Of a stretch of 64,000 nt of DNA, positions 23,044-37,341 are shown piece after piece. Within the stretch, counting starts at the first letter, position 1. Each line of letters starts with the position of its first letter. Both the position numbers and the translations under genes were made by a program. The DNA is from Oasisia sp. SBJ-2009 (Eukaryota; Annelida; Polychaeta; Sabellida; Siboglinidae), in contig OZ024867.1 in NCBI GenBank assembly GCA_964017155.1, positions 9,627,525-9,691,524 of the forward strand, given 5' to 3'. The notes under the pieces are model-generated. The model was not told the DNA's origin and searched no databases. It worked only from the letters and a program-made list of their open reading frames with translations.

Positions 23044-25172
23044 TTATGTGTGAGCTGGATAGGTGTGGTCGTCAACAGATCTGTCACGAAGACAGTAGGG
23101 GTGTTCTACCACAGTGCTCTTATTCACCGTGACCTTGGTTTTTTTCACATTGACCTTGCTCTTGTTTGTTGTTGTCATTTCTTGGTCCAGTTGGTCCTTG
23201 CGATAGACTGCCTTCTGTGCAGCCACTCTCGTCTGAGCTGAGGCCTCCCTCTGTCGCTTTGCTGCGCGAACGGCATCAAACCGTTTCCTCTTGTTTACTA
23301 ACAAACGTCTCCTCACTGCGCGTCGGTGCATGTACATTCTGTGATACAATGCCTCGCGTTGTATTTGCGCAGCAACCCGTGCTACCCTGCCACCTCTAGT
23401 TATGGGTGCCCTGTTACTTTCCAGCTTCCTCAGTAGTGAGGCTCCAGTGCCATAATTCAGCCTATCTATGGCTGCACACGCCCTGCCCGTGACATTGCGT
23501 GAGAAGTTCACATTCTTGGGAAGCGATGCCGATAGCGATCGGTTCAAGCCTTCATTTCGGTTCGTGTTCATGCATAACTTCGTCATCTCCAGAGCGCGAA
23601 CACCGAGTCTGATGTTAATCAGATTTCGTAGAGTCGCTCTGTCTGTGTCCGTCATGTTCAGATGTGATATACGCCCTGAGTGTAAGTGCACTGATTTCTT
23701 CCACCAGTTCTTGCGTTTGCCACCAGCGCAGACAACAGAGTAGTACCGGCACTTCTCACACTCCCCACTGTAGCAGTCTAGTGTCGTCTCAATGACGCGA
23801 GGCATCAGTGAGGCCACCTTTTTGGTGTCACCAGCATATAGGTCATTCATCACACTGTGTATTTGATGGCACCTGGTCTTCACGTCAAGTGAAAACATTT
23901 TTTTCTGCTCTTTTCGTATTACTGCTGTCGTCCCCGGAAACATGCGCTCACTAAACTGCGCCTTGATCATTTTCCTAAACAACGACGACCCTAAGTGTGT
24001 AGTGTCAGCTTGTCGCTCGACATTTGACGTTGTTCCTGACATCCCTGCCTTCACGCCTTCGACACCGTGTGCATCTCCATCGGTGACGATGTATCGCAGT
24101 CCGACATCTTGTGCCGCAAACTGTCGCCCTATCTCAGCCCCTGCTGTATACTCGGAGAGAGGCTCACTGGCTGGCAGCGTTGCCGTACAGTTTGCATGGC
24201 CTGGACATGTCACATTCACTCCTCGCCTCCTCAGTGAAGCACCCAGTGTGCATAGCTTGTTCTGGATGCTTATCCCAACTATCTCATTCTGTGCTGTCTG
24301 CTTCTCGACAGCAACAGTGATCGCCTGGCTGGCATTCTGTCCTGCGTGATACGCTCCAGTGATGCACGTGGTGTTATAGCGACTATCAATCGCGATAATT
24401 ATGGGCGCATTCTCGGGTAGACCACGCAGCCGATTTATTTGCTTCACGTCTTCGCGTTTCTTTGCCAGGTCTGCCAATGTCATCGTCGACGTTGTGTCAC
24501 CAACCTTGTTGGCAGTTTTTTGCATGGCGCTGATGCATGGTGATGGCACATTCATACTAGCAAAAATTACTCGGCTCTTTACTCTATGCCTGTTGTACTC
24601 TCCTGTAATCCGACTTGCAGTCCAATGTTAGGCGCCGCTGGCTTACGGCCTCGCCTTCCTGTCTCCACTTCACGGTACAGTTTATACATCCTTGATGTGT
24701 ATCCACATTTCTTACATCGTAGACAACACTGCCAACACAATCCTACTTTGATTTCTCTGGCAACAGTGAAGCTAGGATTGCCACACTCGCCTTCCGTCAG
24801 TGAATGCTCCTCGATGCACTCGTTGTACATCGTTTCCATCCGGCCTTTGTCGTACAGCCGCATTTCCTCACGTGTATCTTCTCCTCCTCCTTGTAGATAC
24901 ACCGATGTCAAGTCGTCATTGTCGTGATCATCGCGGTGTGGCCGCAGGATCTTCGCCTCGCCAGAGTGCCCTTCTGCATCTGGCACCTCGATGAGGCCAG
25001 CTGGCGTCACTTTTGTGACGCGCGTAAACTCAGCTTGGGTAAGTCTGGGCATCCATCGGGCTAAACTTTCTCCATCTCCAGTCTGCTCTTCAATGCTGTC
25101 CTCTTTCTTGGACGCGTATGCAGGATGACCCTTCCTAAAACCAGAGGCCCTTTCACTCTTTCGCGGAGACAT
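23044..25172 (-). pseudogene. Unit 7 transposase, +2 frameshift
   Basis: The ATG is at 25172 and the extra CT at 24582-24583. In protein it is identical to unit 5, including the Asn-to-Ile change beside the first catalytic Asp, as expected for the second copy of the 7201 bp dimer. Confidence 0.9.
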
Positions 25173-25990
25173 GATGACAATTGAAATACACACACACAAA
25201 ATTCCAAATGTGACACACCAGAGTAATCCAACCTAGTGACCAGCTGACACTAAGCTCACATGGCTGCTACAACTTTAGTGGGGTGGGGTACATAATTTCC
25301 TCCAATCAAGCGATTGTTTACACCAGTAGTCCCATGTACAATTGATTTGTGATTTACAACCCTCCCTGGATGTGATATGTCAAATATTTTGTTTCTACCA
25401 GGTGGCATCAAAGCTGGAACAGCCCACTTGTGCATCAGGCCTGCATTCTGCCCGAATGTCGTTGACATGTACCTGTGCACGACAGGAAACGAGGCTGCTG
25501 TGTGAGTGTTTGATGTGGCTTTTTTTCATACCCCATATCAGCACTAATACACATGTGTCTTTGGAGCTGACTATAATTCGTGAAGTTTACACCCTTTTTT
25601 AACACATGGGATCTTTTAAAAGGCAAATGTTCAATACTTTTGGCAAAAAAACAAGCATAATGCAGAATATAAAAAAAATACCAACATTGCACTATAGTGA
25701 TTAAATTCAGTGTCTTCAAGGTCGTCTTAGTGTAACCAATGTGACACTGGGGTCAGAATTCATATAATATCAACTACTATAATTAATGTATTGTCCCACT
25801 TCTCGTATATATATACATCATTCATGACACAGTAGATATTTCTCCACAACGGACGGGTGTGACCTTCAAAGACATGTCAGTTAATGTGTGGCTATACAGA
25901 AAAAATCCTTAGATGAATTTCTTTAATATATGCATTGCTTCAATGTCATATATTTTTCGTGAAGAGTTGCTCTATTCGGGCAATCTATTT

Positions 25991-26448
25991 GGGGACATAC
26001 CACCAAATGGAGTCCTACGCCATTACCCATAGTAGTCCTGCTTAAAAGAACTGCATTGTGCAGTTTTTGTAAATTCCTGGAAGCAATGAATGTAGGACTG
26101 GTTGAGTAGAAATAATTTTTTTGTGCAGCATGGCATCAGAGCTGTGAAATAATGACATTTGTCAGACAGTGACCACGCGCGTATGTATACAGTTGTAGTT
26201 CGGCCTAGAGGTGTCAACATGGGCAATCGCCGGCTGATTGGAGCAGAAATGGAGGGTTGTCAGGTTAGAGATTGGATTGTAGGAGAAAAAGATATGTCAT
26301 TTTCACGAATTTTATATATGATATGTGTGAATGGAGGCTACTTAGTGTGTGAACTTTTCAATAACATTGATTTTTAATAAAAGCCTGGCGGGAAATCAAA
26401 GAAACGTTTCAATGGCCGCCTATGGTAAATTAATGGTGGTATCTACCC
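25991..26448. mobile_element. S segment of unit 7 (458 bp)
   Basis: It has the same ends and length as the other S segments, and the internal ORF ends at 26377. Confidence 0.65.
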
Positions 26449-26500
26449 TAATTGAATTTGGACTGGTCTGTTTCCGTGACAACATTGAGCAACAGACAAC

Positions 26501-26899
26501 ATGGACGACGCGTTTGTACTCCATTACAAGGGGAAATTGAGGGAGAAAACAGTTGTGGCAGCAAATGGAGAGTGTTTGTTGTGGACTGGAAGTAGATGTT
26601 GTGTACGGGGAGGGGTGGTTGGGAATTATGGGGTGATTTACGTTAAATGTCGGCAACTTCGTGGTGGTGGTTTGCGCTGAAAACTGATGAGAGTTCATCG
26701 TTTAGCATACATGTTGCACCACAAGGAATGGGAACTTCCGCCAGATATGCACTGTAGCCACTTGTGTCACAATTCTCTATGTATAAATGTCAATCATTTA
26801 ATACTCGAGACTCCATTTGTGAATGGTAACAGGAGGCAGTGTGCCAGAGAAAACATATGCTTAGGCCATGATCAAGCCCCACCATGCATTTTTTTTTAA
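26501..26899 (+). pseudogene. Unit 7 His-Cys-box endonuclease, Trp60 nonsense
   Basis: It is a copy of the unit 5 pseudogene, with the TGA at 26678-26680 and an otherwise open frame. Confidence 0.9.
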
Positions 26900-27191
26900 A
26901 TACACATACCTTTCAAGAATACGAGGTAATTAAATTAATTGCAATTAGCATGTACTTACCATTGCATAAGTCGTTCATCAGTCTCCATTTCTTTTGATCA
27001 GATCTGTCTGTCTGTGCGTCCTTTTGTTGGCCCATACAGCATTGTGTTTGCAGGTTGTGTCAGACAGTGTAGTCTTTCTTCTGTTGATCCGGGTCTGGCT
27101 TATTGTGTATTGTCTAATTGTCTGTGTACCCTTCTGTGTATTCTCTATTGTAAGTAAATCACTGGGGTGTGACAACTCAGAGTTCTACTAA

Positions 27192-29320
27192 TTATGTGTG
27201 AGCTGGATAGGTGTGGTCGTCAACAGATCTGTCACGAAGACAGTAGGGGTGTTCTACCACAGTGCTCTTATTCACTGTGACCTTGGTTTTTTTCACATTG
27301 ACCTTGCTCTGGTTTGTTGTTGTCATTTCTTGGTCCAGTTGGTCCTTGCGATAGACTGCCTTCTGTGCAGCCACTCTCGTCTGAGCTGAGGCCTCCCTCT
27401 GTCGCTTTGCTGCGCGAACGGCATCAAACCGTTTCCTCTTGTTTACTAACAAACGTCTCCTCACTGCGCGTCGGTGCATGTACATTCTGTGATACAATGC
27501 CTCGCGTTGTATTTGCGCAGCAACCCGTGCTACCCTGCCACCTCTAGTTATGGGTGCCCTGTTACTTTCCAGCTTCCTCAGTAGTGAGGCTCCAGTGCCA
27601 TAATTCAGCCTATCTATGGCTGCACACGCCCTGCCCGTGACATTGCGTGAGAAGTTCACATTCTTGGGAAGCGATGCCGATAGCGATCGGTTCAAGCCTT
27701 CATTTCGGTTCGTGTTCATGCATAACTTCGTCATCTCCAGAGCGCGAACACCGAGTCTGATGTTAATCAGATTTCGTAGAGTCGCTCTGTCTGTGTCCGT
27801 CATGTTCAGATGTGATATACGCCCTGAGTGTAAGTGCACTGATTTCTTCCACCAGTTCTTGCGTTTGCCACCAGCGCAGACAACAGAGTAGTACCGGCAC
27901 TTCTCACACTCCCCACTGTAGCAGTCTAGTGTCGTCTCAATGACGCGAGGCATCAGTGAGGCCACCTTTTTGGTGTCACCAGCATATAGGTCATTCATCA
28001 CACTGTGTATTTGATGGCACCTGGTCTTCACGTCAAGTGAAAACATTTTTTTCTGCTCTTTTCGTATTACTGCTGTCGTCCCCGGAAACATGCGCTCACT
28101 AAACTGCGCCTTGATCATTTTCCTAAACAACGACGACCCTAAGTGTGTAGTGTCAGCTTGTCGCTCGACATTTGACGTTGTTCCTGACATCCCTGCCTTC
28201 ACGCCTTCGACACCGTGTGCATCTCCATCGGTGACGATGTATCGCAGTCCGACATCTTGTGCCGCAAACTGTCGCCCTATCTCAGCCCCTGCTGTATACT
28301 CGGAGAGAGGCTCACTGGCTGGCAGCGTTGCCGTACAGTTTGCATGGCCTGGACATGTCACATTCACTCCTCGCCTCCTCAGTGAAGCACCCAGTGTGCA
28401 TAGCTTGTTCTGGATGCTTATCCCAACTATCTCATTCTGTGCTGTCTGCTTCTCGACAGCAACAGTGATCGCCTGGCTGGCATTCTGTCCTGCGTGATAC
28501 GCTCCAGTGATGCACGTGGTGTTATAGCGACTATCAATCGCGATATTTATGGGCGCATTCTCGGGTAGACCACGCAGCCGATTTATTTGCTTCACGTCTT
28601 CGCGTTTCTTTGCCAGGTCTGCCAATGTCATCGTCGACGTTGTGTCACCAACCTTGTTGGCAGTTTTTTGCATGGCGCTGATGCATGGTGATGGCACATT
28701 CATACTAGCAAAAATTACTCGGCTCTTTACTCTATGCCTGTTGTACTCTCCTGTAATCCGACTTGCAGTCCAATGTTAGGCGCCGCTGGCTTACGGCCTC
28801 GCCTTCCTGTCTCCACTTCACGGTACAGTTTATACATCCTTGATGTGTATCCACATTTCTTACATCGTAGACAACACTGCCAACACAATCCTACTTTGAT
28901 TTCTCTGGCAACAGTGAAGCTAGGATTGCCACACTCGCCTTCCGTCACTGAATGCTCCTCGATGCACTCGTTGTACATCGTTTCCATCCGGCCTTTGTCG
29001 TACAGCCGCATTTCCTCACGTGTATCTTCTCCTCCTCCTTGTAGATACACCGATGTCAAGTCGTCATTGTCGTGATCATCGCGGCGTGGCCGCAGGATCT
29101 TCGCCTCGCCAGAGTGCCCTTCTGCATCTGGCACCTCGATGAGGCCAGCTGGCGTCACTTTTGTGACGCGCGTAAACTCAGCTTGGGTAAGTCTGGGCAT
29201 CCATCGGGCTAAACTTTCTCCATCTCCAGTCTGCTCTTCAATGCTGTCCTCTTTCTTGGACGCGTATGCAGGATGACCCTTCCTAAAACCAGAGGCCCTT
29301 TCACTCTTTCGCGGAGACAT
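27192..29320 (-). pseudogene. Unit 8 transposase, +2 frameshift
   Basis: The ATG is at 29320 and the extra CT at 28730-28731. It has Gly-Val after DGD (unit 6 has Gly-Ala) and a private Lys-to-Gln in the tail (NQSKV), so it has diverged slightly from its dimer partner. Confidence 0.9.
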
Positions 29321-29681
29321 GATGACAATTGAAATACACACACACAAAATTCCAAATGTGACACACCAGAGTAATCCAACCTAGTGACCAGCTGACACTA
29401 AGCTCACATGGCTGCTACAACTTTAGTGGGGTGGGGTACATAATTTCCTCCAATCAAGCGATTGTTTACACCAGTAGTCCCATGTACAATTGATTTGTAA
29501 TTTACAACCCTCCCTGGATGTGATATGTCAAATATTTTGTTTCTACCAGGTGGCATCAAAGCTGGAACAGCCCACTTGTGCATCAGGCCTGCATTCTGCC
29601 CGAATGTCGTTGACATGTACCTGTGCACGACAGGAAACGAGGCTGCTGTGTGAGTGTTTGATGTGGCTTTTTTTCATACCC

Positions 29682-29698
29682 CATATATTCATACATTA
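29682..29698. other. Deletion junction with filler in type C unit 8
   Basis: It is identical to the unit 6 junction, including the 9 bp filler at 29687-29695, which shows that unit 8 descends from the same deletion event. Confidence 0.85.
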
Positions 29699-29952
29699 AA
29701 TGTCGGCAACTTCGTGGTGGTGGTTTGCGCTGAAAACTGATGAGAGTTCATCGTTTAGCATACATGTTGCACCACAAGGAATGGGAACTTCCGCCAGATA
29801 TGCACTGTAGCCACTTGTGTCACAATTCTCTGTGTATAAATGTCAATCATTTAATACTCGAGACTCCATTTGTGAATGGTAACAGGAGGCAGTGTGCCAG
29901 AGAAAACATATGCTTAGGCCATGATCAAGCCCCACCATGCATTTTTTTTTAA
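29696..29952 (+). pseudogene. Unit 8 nuclease remnant, 5' truncated plus Trp60 stop
   Basis: Codons 48-132 remain with the TGA at 29731-29733. It matches the unit 6 remnant. Confidence 0.9.
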
Positions 29953-30244
29953 ATACACATACGTTTTAAGAATACGAGGTAATTAAATTAATTGCAATTA
30001 GCATGTACTTACCATTGCATAAGTCGTTCATCAGTCTCCATTTCTTTTGATCAGATCTGTCTGTCTGTGCGTCCTTTTATTGGCCCATACAGCATTGTGT
30101 TTGCAGGTTGTGTCAGACAGTGTAGTCTTTCTTCTGTTGATCCGGGTCTGGCTTATTGTGTATTGTCTAATTGTCTGTGTACCCTTCTGTGTATTCTCTA
30201 TTGTAAGTAAATCACTGGGGTGTGACAACTCAGAGTTCTACTAA

Positions 30245-32373
30245 TTATGTGTGAGCTGGATAGGTGTGGTCGTCAACAGATCTGTCACGAAGACAGTAGG
30301 GGTGTTCTACCACAGTGCTCTTATTCACCGTGACCTTGGTTTTTTTCACATTGACCTTGCTCTTGTTTGTTGTTGTCATTTCTTGGTCCAGTTGGTCCTT
30401 GCGATAGACTGCCTTCTGTGCAGCCACTCTCGTCTGAGCTGAGGCCTCCCTCTGTCGCTTTGCTGCGCGAACGGCATCAAACCGTTTCCTCTTGTTTACT
30501 AACAAACGTCTCCTCACTGCGCGTCGGTGCATGTACATTCTGTGATACAATGCCTCGCGTTGTATTTGCGCAGCAACCCGTGCTACCCTGCCACCTCTAG
30601 TTATGGGTGCCCTGTTACTTTCCAGCTTCCTCAGTAGTGAGGCTCCAGTGCCATAATTCAGCCTATCTATGGCTGCACACGCCCTGCCCGTGACATTGCG
30701 TGAGAAGTTCACATTCTTGGGAAGCGATGCCGATAGCGATCGGTTCAAGCCTTCATTTCGGTTCGTGTTCATGCATAACTTCGTCATCTCCAGAGCGCGA
30801 ACACCGAGTCTGATGTTAATCAGATTTCGTAGAGTCGCTCTGTCTGTGTCCGTCATGTTCAGATGTGATATACGCCCTGAGTGTAAGTGCACTGATTTCT
30901 TCCACCAGTTCTTGCGTTTGCCACCAGCGCAGACAACAGAGTAGTACCGGCACTTCTCACACTCCCCACTGTAGCAGTCTAGTGTCGTCTCAATGACGCG
31001 AGGCATCAGTGAGGCCACCTTTTTGGTGTCACCAGCATATAGGTCATTCATCACACTGTGTATTTGATGGCACCTGGTCTTCACGTCAAGTGAAAACATT
31101 TTTTTCTGCTCTTTTCGTATTACTGCTGTCGTCCCCGGAAACATGCGCTCACTAAACTGCGCCTTGATCATTTTCCTAAACAACGACGACCCTAAGTGTG
31201 TAGTGTCAGCTTGTCGCTCGACATTTGACGTTGTTCCTGACATCCCTGCCTTCACGCCTTCGACACCGTGTGCATCTCCATCGGTGACGATGTATCGCAG
31301 TCCGACATCTTGTGCCGCAAACTGTCGCCCTATCTCAGCCCCTGCTGTATACTCGGAGAGAGGCTCACTGGCTGGCAGCGTTGCCGTACAGTTTGCATGG
31401 CCTGGACATGTCACATTCACTCCTCGCCTCCTCAGTGAAGCACCCAGTGTGCATAGCTTGTTCTGGATGCTTATCCCAACTATCTCATTCTGTGCTGTCT
31501 GCTTCTCGACAGCAACAGTGATCGCCTGGCTGGCATTCTGTCCTGCGTGATACGCTCCAGTGATGCACGTGGTGTTATAGCGACTATCAATCGCGATATT
31601 TATGGGCGCATTCTCGGGTAGACCACGCAGCCGATTTATTTGCGTCACGTCTTCGCGTTTCTTTGCCAGGTCTGCCAATGTCATCGTCGACGTTGTGTCA
31701 CCAACCTTGTTGGCAGTTTTTTGCATGGCGCTGATGCATGGTGATGGCACATTCATACTAGCAAAAATTACTCGGCTCTTTACTCTATGCCTGTTGTACT
31801 CTCCTGTAATCCGACTTGCAGTCCAATGTTAGGCGCCGCTGGCTTACGGCCTCGCCTTCCTGTCTCCACTTCACGGTACAGTTTATACATCCTTGATGTG
31901 TATCCACATTTCTTACATCGTAGACAACACTGCCAACGCAATCCTACTTTGATTTCTCTGGCAACAGTGAAGCTAGGATTGCCACACTCGCCTTCCGTCA
32001 GTGAATGCTCCTCGATGCACTCGTTGTACATCGTTTCCATCCGGCCTTTGTCGTACAGCCGCATTTCCTCACGTGTATCTTCTCCTCCTCCTTGTAGATA
32101 CACCGATGTCAAGTCGTCATTGTCGTGATCATCGCGGTGTGGCCGCAGGATCTTCGCCTCGCCAGAGTGCCCTTCTGCATCTGGCACCTCGATGAGGCCA
32201 GCTGGCGTCACTTTTGTGACGCGCGTAAACTCAGCTTGGGTAAGTCTGGGCATCCATCGGGCTAAACTTTCTCCATCTCCAGTCTGCTCTTCAATGCTGT
32301 CCTCTTTCTTGGACGCGTATGCAGGATGACCCTTCCTAAAACCAGAGGCCCTTTCACTCTTTCGCGGAGACAT
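30245..32373 (-). pseudogene. Unit 9 transposase, +2 frameshift, zinc-cluster Cys lost
   Basis: The ATG is at 32373 and the extra CT at 31783-31784. Cys146, the first cysteine of the CWQCCLRC cluster, is Arg, a change shared only with unit 10. EDVKQ reads EDVTQ, shared with units 10 and 11. Confidence 0.9.
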
Positions 32374-33192
32374 GATGACAATTGAAATACACACACACAA
32401 AATTCCAAATGTGACACACCAGAGTAATCCAACCTAGTGACCAGCTGACACTAAGCTCACATGGCTGCTACAACTTTAGTGGGGTGGGGTACATAATTTC
32501 CTCCAATCAAGCGATTGTTTACACCAGTAGTCCCATGTACAATTGATTTGTGATTTACAACCCTCCCTGGATGTGATATGTCAAATATTTTGTTTCTACC
32601 AGGTGGCATCAAAGCTGGAACAGCCCACTTGTGCATCAGGCCTGCATTCTGCCCGAATGTCGTTGACATGTACCTGTGCACGACAGGAAACGAGGCTGCT
32701 GTGTGAGTGTTTGATGTGGCTTTTTTTCATACCCCATATCAGCACTAATACACATGTGTCTTTGGAGCTGACTATAATTCGTGAAGTTTACACCCTTTTT
32801 TAACACATGGGATCTTTTAAAAGGCAAATGTTCAATACTTTTGGCAAAAAAACAAGCATAATGCAGAATATAAAAAAAAATACCAACATTGCACTATAGT
32901 GATTAAATTCAGTGTCTTCAAGGTCGTCTTAGTGTAACCAATGTGACACTGGGGTCAGAATTCATATAATATCAACTACTATAATTAATGTATTGTCCCA
33001 CTTCTCGTATATATATACATCATTCATGACACAGTAGATATTTCTCCACAACGGACGGGTGTGACCTTCAAAGACATGTCAGTTAATGTGTGGCTATACA
33101 GAAAAAATCCTTAGATGAATTTCTTTAATATATGCATTGCTTCAATGTAATATATTTTTCGTGAAGAGTTGCTCTATTCGGGCAATCTATTT

Positions 33193-33650
33193 GGGGACAT
33201 ACCACCAAATGGAGTCCTACGCCATTACCCATAGTAGTCCTGCTTAAAAGAACTGCATTGTGCAGTTTTTGTAAATTCCTGGAAGCAATGAATGTAGGAC
33301 TGGTTGAGTAGAAATAATTTTTTTGTGCAGCATGGCATCAGAGCTGTGAAATAATGACATTTGTCAGACAGTGACCACGCGCGTATGTATACAGTTGTAG
33401 TTCGGCCTAGAGGTGTCAACATGGGCAATCGCCGGCTGATTGGAGCAGAAATGGAGGGTTGTCAGGTTAGAGATTGGATTGTAGGAGAAAAAGATATGTC
33501 ATTTTCACGAATTTTATATATGATATGTGTGAATGGAGGCTACTTAGTGTGTGAACTTTTCAATAACATTGATTTTTAATAAAAGCCTGGCGGGAAATCA
33601 AAGAAACGTTTCAATGGCCGCCTATGGTAAATTAATGGTGGTATCTACCC
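33193..33650. mobile_element. S segment of unit 9 (458 bp)
   Basis: It has the same inverted-repeat ends, and the internal ORF ends at 33579. Confidence 0.65.
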
Positions 33651-33702
33651 TAATTGAATTTGGACTGGTCTGTTTCCGTGACAACATTGAGCAACAGACA
33701 AC

Positions 33703-34101
33703 ATGGACGACGCGTTTGTACTCCATTACAAGGGGAAATTGAGGGAGAAAACAGTTGTGGCAGCAAATGGAGAGTGTTTGTTGTGGACTGGAAGTAGATG
33801 TTGTGTACGGGGAGGGGTGGTTGGGAATTATGGGGTGATTTACGTTAAATGTCGGCAACTTCGTGGTGGTGGTTTGCGCTGAAAACTGATGAGAGTTCAT
33901 CGTTTAGCATACATGTTGCACCACAAGGAATGGGAACTTCCGCCAGATATGCACTGTAGCCACTTGTGTCACAATTCTCTATGTATAAATGTCAATCATT
34001 TAATACTCGAGACTCCATTTGTGAATGGTAACAGGAGGCAGTGTGCCAGAGAAAACATATGCTTAGGCCATGATCAAGCCCCACCATGCATTTTTTTTTA
34101 A
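33703..34101 (+). pseudogene. Unit 9 His-Cys-box endonuclease, Trp60 nonsense
   Basis: The TGA is at 33880-33882. The catalytic box is unchanged in the downstream frame. Confidence 0.9.
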
Positions 34102-34393
34102 ATACACATACCTTTCAAGAATACGAGGTAATTAAATTAATTGCAATTAGCATGTACTTACCATTGCATAAGTCGTTCATCAGTCTCCATTTCTTTTGAT
34201 CAGATCTGTCTGTCTGTGCGTCCTTTTGTTGGCCCATACAGCATTGTGTTTGCAGGTTGTGTCAGACAGTGTAGTCTTTCTTCTGTTGATCCGGGTCTGG
34301 CTTATTGTGTATTGTCTAATTGTCTGTGTACCCTTCTGTGTATTCTCTATTGTAAGTAAATCACTGGGGTGTGACAACTCAGAGTTCTACTAA

Positions 34394-36522
34394 TTATGTG
34401 TGAGCTGGATAGGTGTGGTCGTCAACAGATCTGTCACGAAGACAGTAGGGGTGTTCTACCACAGTGCTCTTATTCACCGTGACCTTGGTTTTTTTCACAT
34501 TGACCTTGCTCTTGTTTGTTGTTGTCATTTCTTGGTCCAGTTGGTCCTTGCGATAGACTGCCTTCTGTGCAGCCACTCTCGTCTGAGCTGAGGCCTCCCT
34601 CTGTCGCTTTGCTGCGCGAACGGCATCAAACCGTTTCCTCTTGTTTACTAACAAACGTCTCCTCACTGCGCGTCGGTGCATGTACATTCTGTGATACAAT
34701 GCCTCGCGTTGTATTTGCGCAGCAACCCGTGCTACCCTGCCACCTCTAGTTATGGGTGCCCTGTTACTTTCCAGCTTCCTCAGTAGTGAGGCTCCAGTGC
34801 CATAATTCAGCCTATCTATGGCTGCACACGCCCTGCCCGTGACATTGCGTGAGAAGTTCACATTCTTGGGAAGCGATGCCGATAGCGATCGGTTCAAGCC
34901 TTCATTTCGGTTCGTGTTCATGCATAACTTCGTCATCTCCAGAGCGCGAACACCGAGTCTGATGTTAATCAGATTTCGTAGAGTCGCTCTGTCTGTGTCC
35001 GTCATGTTCAGATGTGATATACGCCCTGAGTGTAAGTGCACTGATTTCTTCCACCAGTTCTTGCGTTTGCCACCAGCGCAGACAACAGAGTAGTACCGGC
35101 ACTTCTCACACTCCCCACTGTAGCAGTCTAGTGTCGTCTCAATGACGCGAGGCATCAGTGAGGCCACCTTTTTGGTGTCACCAGCATATAGGTCATTCAT
35201 CACACTGTGTATTTGATGGCACCTGGTCTTCACGTCAAGTGAAAACATTTTTTTCTGCTCTTTTCGTATTACTGCTGTCGTCCCCGGAAACATGCGCTCA
35301 CTAAACTGCGCCTTGATCATTTTCCTAAACAACGACGACCCTAAGTGTGTAGTGTCAGCTTGTCGCTCGACATTTGACGTTGTTCCTGACATCCCTGCCT
35401 TCACGCCTTCGACACCGTGTGCATCTCCATCGGTGACGATGTATCGCAGTCCGACATCTTGTGCCGCAAACTGTCGCCCTATCTCAGCCCCTGCTGTATA
35501 CTCGGAGAGAGGCTCACTGGCTGGCAGCGTTGCCGTACAGTTTGCATGGCCTGGACATGTCACATTCACTCCTCGCCTCCTCAGTGAAGCACCCAGTGTG
35601 CATAGCTTGTTCTGGATGCTTATCCCAACTATCTCATTCTGTGCTGTCTGCTTCTCGACAGCAACAGTGATCGCCTGGCTGGCATTCTGTCCTGCGTGAT
35701 ACGCTCCAGTGATGCACGTGGTGTTATAGCGACTATCAATCGCGATATTTATGGGCGCATTCTCGGGTAGACCACGCAGCCGATTTATTTGCGTCACGTC
35801 TTCGCGTTTCTTTGCCAGGTCTGCCAATGTCATCGTCGACGTTGTGTCACCAACCTTGTTGGCAGTTTTTTGCATGGCGCTGATGCATGGTGATGGCACA
35901 TTCATACTAGCAAAAATTACTCGGCTCTTTACTCTATGCCTGTTGTACTCTCCTGTAATCCGACTTGCAGTCCAATGTTAGGCGCCGCTGGCTTACGGCC
36001 TCGCCTTCCTGTCTCCACTTCACGGTACAGTTTATACATCCTTGATGTGTATCCACATTTCTTACATCGTAGACAACACTGCCAACGCAATCCTACTTTG
36101 ATTTCTCTGGCAACAGTGAAGCTAGGATTGCCACACTCGCCTTCCGTCAGTGAATGCTCCTCGATGCACTCGTTGTACATCGTTTCCATCCGGCCTTTGT
36201 CGTACAGCCGCATTTCCTCACGTGTATCTTCTCCTCCTCCTTGTAGATACACCGATGTCAAGTCGTCATTGTCGTGATCATCGCGGTGTGGCCGCAGGAT
36301 CTTCGCCTCGCCAGAGTGCCCTTCTGCATCTGGCACCTCGATGAGGCCAGCTGGCGTCACTTTTGTGACGCGCGTAAACTCAGCTTGGGTAAGTCTGGGC
36401 ATCCATCGGGCTAAACTTTCTCCATCTCCAGTCTGCTCTTCAATGCTGTCCTCTTTCTTGGACGCGTATGCAGGATGACCCTTCCTAAAACCAGAGGCCC
36501 TTTCACTCTTTCGCGGAGACAT
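34394..36522 (-). pseudogene. Unit 10 transposase, +2 frameshift, zinc-cluster Cys lost
   Basis: The ATG is at 36522 and the extra CT at 35932-35933. It shares both the Cys146Arg and Lys-to-Thr changes with unit 9, so units 9 and 10 are sister copies. Confidence 0.9.
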
Positions 36523-37341
36523 GATGACAATTGAAATACACACACACAAAATTCCAAATGTGACACACCAGAGTAATCCAACCTAGTGACCAGCTGACAC
36601 TAAGCTCACATGGCTGCTACAACTTTAGTGGGGTGGGGTACATAATTTCCTCCAATCAAGCGATTGTTTACACCAGTAGTCCCATGTACAATTGATTTGT
36701 GATTTACAACCCTCCCTGGATGTGATATGTCAAATATTTTGTTTCTACCAGGTGGCATCAAAGCTGGAACAGCCCACTTGTGCATCAGGCCTGCATTCTG
36801 CCCGAATGTCGTTGACATGTACCTGTGCACGACAGGAAACGAGGCTGCTGTGTGAGTGTTTGATGTGGCTTTTTTTCATACCCCATATCAGCACTAATAC
36901 ACATGTGTCTTTGGAGCTGACTATAATTCGTGAAGTTTACACCCTTTTTTAACACATGGGATCTTTTAAAAGGCAAATGTTCAATACTTTTGGCAAAAAA
37001 ACAAGCATAATGCAGAATATAAAAAAAAATACCAACATTGCACTATAGTGATTAAATTCAGTGTCTTCAAGGTCGTCTTAGTGTAACCAATGTGACACTG
37101 GGGTCAGAATTCATATAATATCAACTACTATAATTAATGTATTGTCCCACTTCTCGTATATATATACATCATTCATGACACAGTAGATATTTCTCCACAA
37201 CGGACGGGTGTGACCTTCAAAGACATGTCAGTTAATGTGTGGCTATACAGAAAAAATCCTTAGATGAATTTCTTTAATATATGCATTGCTTCAATGTAAT
37301 ATATTTTTCGTGAAGAGTTGCTCTATTCGGGCAATCTATTT

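Larger units (their letters stand above)
15632..30033. repeat. Higher-order repeat: two 7201 bp dimers (B+C, B+C)
   Basis: Units 5+6 (15632-22832) and 7+8 (22833-30033) each sum to exactly 7201 bp, with the same order of a 4148 bp S-containing unit followed by a 3053 bp deleted unit. Units 5 and 7 share a private Asn-to-Ile change two residues before the Ala-Ile-Asp catalytic motif of the transposase. Units 6 and 8 share the same deletion junction with the same 9 bp filler. This shows duplication of a dimer as one block. Small differences remain: Gly-Ala versus Gly-Val after the DGD motif of units 6 and 8, and a Gln in the C-terminal tail of unit 8 only. Confidence 0.93.
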
